A stretch of 7,794 nucleotides of DNA from JBBROS01 sp043748985 (GTDB lineage Bacteria > Pseudomonadota > Alphaproteobacteria > Acetobacterales > Acetobacteraceae), in contig JAYVEG010000359.1 in NCBI GenBank assembly GCA_043748985.1, forward strand, positions 1 to 7,794. Reading direction: 5' to 3'. The translations under genes and the position numbers were made by a program. Positions 6,668-7,794 of this stretch are shown here, piece by piece. Every line of letters begins with the position of its first letter. The stretch's first letter is position 1. The notes beneath the pieces were generated by a model, which searched no databases, was not told the DNA's origin, and worked only from the letters and a program-made list of their open reading frames with translations.

Positions 6668-7382
6668 AGTCGGCCGCACTGGCGGGGCTGCTGCGACCTG
6701 CTCGGCCAGCATCTCGAACAGCGGTGCCCACTGGCTGCCGGGTCGCCCGATGATCTCGTAGTTCGCGCTCTTCTTGCGGATGTCGTCGTTCGCCGGAATG
6801 GCGCTCAACACGGGAATGCCGGCCGCCGCCGCGAAGGCATGCGCCTCGCCGGTGCCGTCGTCCTTGTTGATGACCATGCCCGCGACGCCGACGTTGCCGC
6901 CCATCTTGCGGAGGTAGTCGACCGCCGAGCAGACGTTGTTCGCGACATACAGCGACTGCAGGTCGTTCGACCCGACCACGATCACCTTCTGGCACATGTC
7001 CCGCGCGATCGGCAGGCCGAATCCGCCGCAGACCACGTCGCCGAGGAAGTCGAGCAGCACGTAGTCGAACCCCCACTCGTGGAAGCCCAGCTTCTTCAGC
7101 AGCTCGAACCCATGGATGATCCCGCGTCTGCCGCAGCCGCGCCCGAGTCGGGCAGCTGCGCCCACCGAACAGCAGGCTGGTGGTGTCGCTCTTGGGATCG
7201 CACCCGATCAGCAGCACGCGCTTGCCCTGCTGCGCCAAAATGTAGCTGAGGTTCGCCAGAGTGAACGACTTGCCGGTGCCACCCTTGCCGTAGATGGCAA
7301 TGACCTGCGTTTCCTTCTTCACCGGCCCCGTGCTCGGGGCGTCCGGCTCGATGGCGGCCTGCGCACGAAGGGCGTCGGTCAT
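6668..7382 (-). pseudogene. bchX: bchX remnant: chlorophyllide a reductase ATPase subunit, frameshifted
   Basis: BchX is the NifH-like iron-sulphur ATPase that passes electrons to BchYZ. The start overlaps the bchC stop by ATGA (7379-7382), the classic coupled bchC-bchX junction. The first piece (7382 to ~7146) has the P-loop GKGGTGKS and DPKSDTTSLLFGG, then breaks after SCPT. The second piece (~7147 to ~6668) is in another frame and resumes at GRGCG, continuing through GIIHGFELLKKLGF, LLDFLGDVVCGGFG, SNDLQSLYVANN, VINKDDGTGEA and AAAPPVRPT. About 37 residues expected between them are missing and the frame is shifted. Both cluster cysteines remain (GRGC and DVVCGG), but the expected GCGGRG reads GCGRRG, from an AGA codon. 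The C-terminus is cut at about 6668, where bchZ sequence follows shortly. bchY, normally next, is absent. Confidence 0.87.
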
Positions 7383-7794
7383 GCTGCCAGGGTTCGCAAT
7401 CGCGTTCGTGCAGCGTCTCTCCAGTCGAGGATCATCTTCAGGCAGCGCGAATCGTCGAAGGGCGTGCGATAGGCGTCTGGCGCATCGTTCGCGTTGGCGT
7501 GGTCCGTGATCAGCCCACCGAGATCGAGCCTGGCGGACGCGATGGCGTCGGCGACCATATCCAGGTCCGGCCGCTTGAACTGGGCAGCGATGCGGAACCG
7601 CGCCTTCTTCATGAAAGCCATCGGAAACGCGAAACCCATGCGCTCGTGATAGAAGCCGGCCAGGACGATCTCGCCGCCCGGCGCCAGCCGCATCACCAGC
7701 GTGTCCAGCAATCCGGCGTCCCCGCTCGCGTCGTAGATGGCGCGATAATCGCGCCGGTCGTCGTCACCGGGGTGCACGACCGCACAGCCGCGCG
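7379..7794 (-). CDS. bchC: Bacteriochlorophyllide a dehydrogenase BchC (partial, 3' part)
   Basis: The gene continues off the right edge; about 137 C-terminal codons are visible. BchC is a medium-chain (zinc-type) dehydrogenase that oxidises the C3 hydroxyethyl group of 3-hydroxyethyl bacteriochlorophyllide a to acetyl. Family blocks seen: AVVHPGDDDRRDYRAIYD, SGDAGLLDTL, LAPGGEIVLAGFY, FAFPMAFM, the AAQFKRPDL region, LGGLITD and CLKMILDW. No gap or frameshift is visible in this part. The stop TGA (7379-7381) overlaps the bchX start, so translation of the two was coupled. It is the first gene of the bchCXYZ-puf transcription unit in purple bacteria and is the only pigment gene here that appears undamaged. 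The N-terminal half and its promoter lie outside the window. Confidence 0.88.
   Translation of the reverse strand, partial: RGCAVVHPGDDDRRDYRAIYDASGDAGLLDTLVMRLAPGGEIVLAGFYHERMGFAFPMAFMKKARFRIAAQFKRPDLDMVADAIASARLDLGGLITDHANANDAPDAYRTPFDDSRCLKMILDWRDAARTRLRTLAA

Noticed and set aside
5805..7382. A single 525-codon open frame joining bchX start, bchZ and pufC DNA as a novel fusion protein
   Set aside because: Parts of it read bchX and pufC in the wrong frame (Arg-rich nonsense), so it is an accident of the frameshifts and not a designed fusion.
1..7794. tRNA, rRNA, CRISPR arrays, insertion sequences, attachment sites
   Set aside because: None seen; there are no transposase fragments, target duplications or tRNA-like cloverleaf sequences near the breakpoints, so the losses do not look insertion-driven. 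xerD is the housekeeping recombinase, not a mobile-element integrase.

Overview
The window looks like chromosomal DNA from a high-GC alphaproteobacterium that is, or recently was, an anoxygenic phototroph. Its right end is collinear with the purple-bacterial photosynthesis gene cluster. Its left end carries xerD divergent from a fused aroK-aroB gene, a layout I associate with Rhodospirillales/Acetobacteraceae. The taxonomic call is inference from gene content only.

Layout, left to right. Positions 1-88 hold the 3' tail of an unrecognised plus-strand gene. It converges on xerD (minus, 237-1121) across an intergenic repeat element. xerD is preceded in the same direction by a 47-codon membrane-anchored small protein gene (1132-1275). 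Divergent from that pair is a shikimate kinase/3-dehydroquinate synthase fusion (plus, 1324-3024), which ends at a second copy of the repeat element. Next come a flavin reductase-like protein (minus, 3074-3697), a SnoaL/NTF2-fold protein (plus, 3812-4282) and a membrane-anchored cytochrome c with two near-identical class I haem domains joined by an Ala/Gly/Thr linker (minus, 4313-5338). All these genes appear intact.

From 5482 to 7794 the minus strand, read in its own 5'->3' direction, gives the 3' part of bchC (intact to the window edge), then pieces of bchX, bchZ and pufC. In phototrophic relatives this stretch reads bchC-bchX-bchY-bchZ-pufB-pufA-pufL-pufM-pufC. Here bchX has an internal loss with a frameshift. 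The end of bchX, all of bchY and the start of bchZ are missing. bchZ has a 1-nt frameshift and an internal in-frame loss. The end of bchZ, pufBALM and the first half of pufC are also missing. The surviving pieces are well conserved. The region is therefore either a very recent, deletion-driven loss of chlorophyllide reductase and reaction-centre genes, or an assembly collapse of an intact cluster. The sequence alone cannot decide between these, and reads spanning the junctions would.

How the genes fit together: aroKB serves aromatic amino acid biosynthesis and xerD serves chromosome dimer resolution. The bch/puf remnants belong to bacteriochlorophyll a synthesis and electron donation to the reaction centre. 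The two-haem cytochrome next to pufC is a plausible periplasmic electron carrier for respiration and, formerly, photosynthesis. If taken at face value, the window could not encode a working chlorophyllide a reductase or the PufC subunit.
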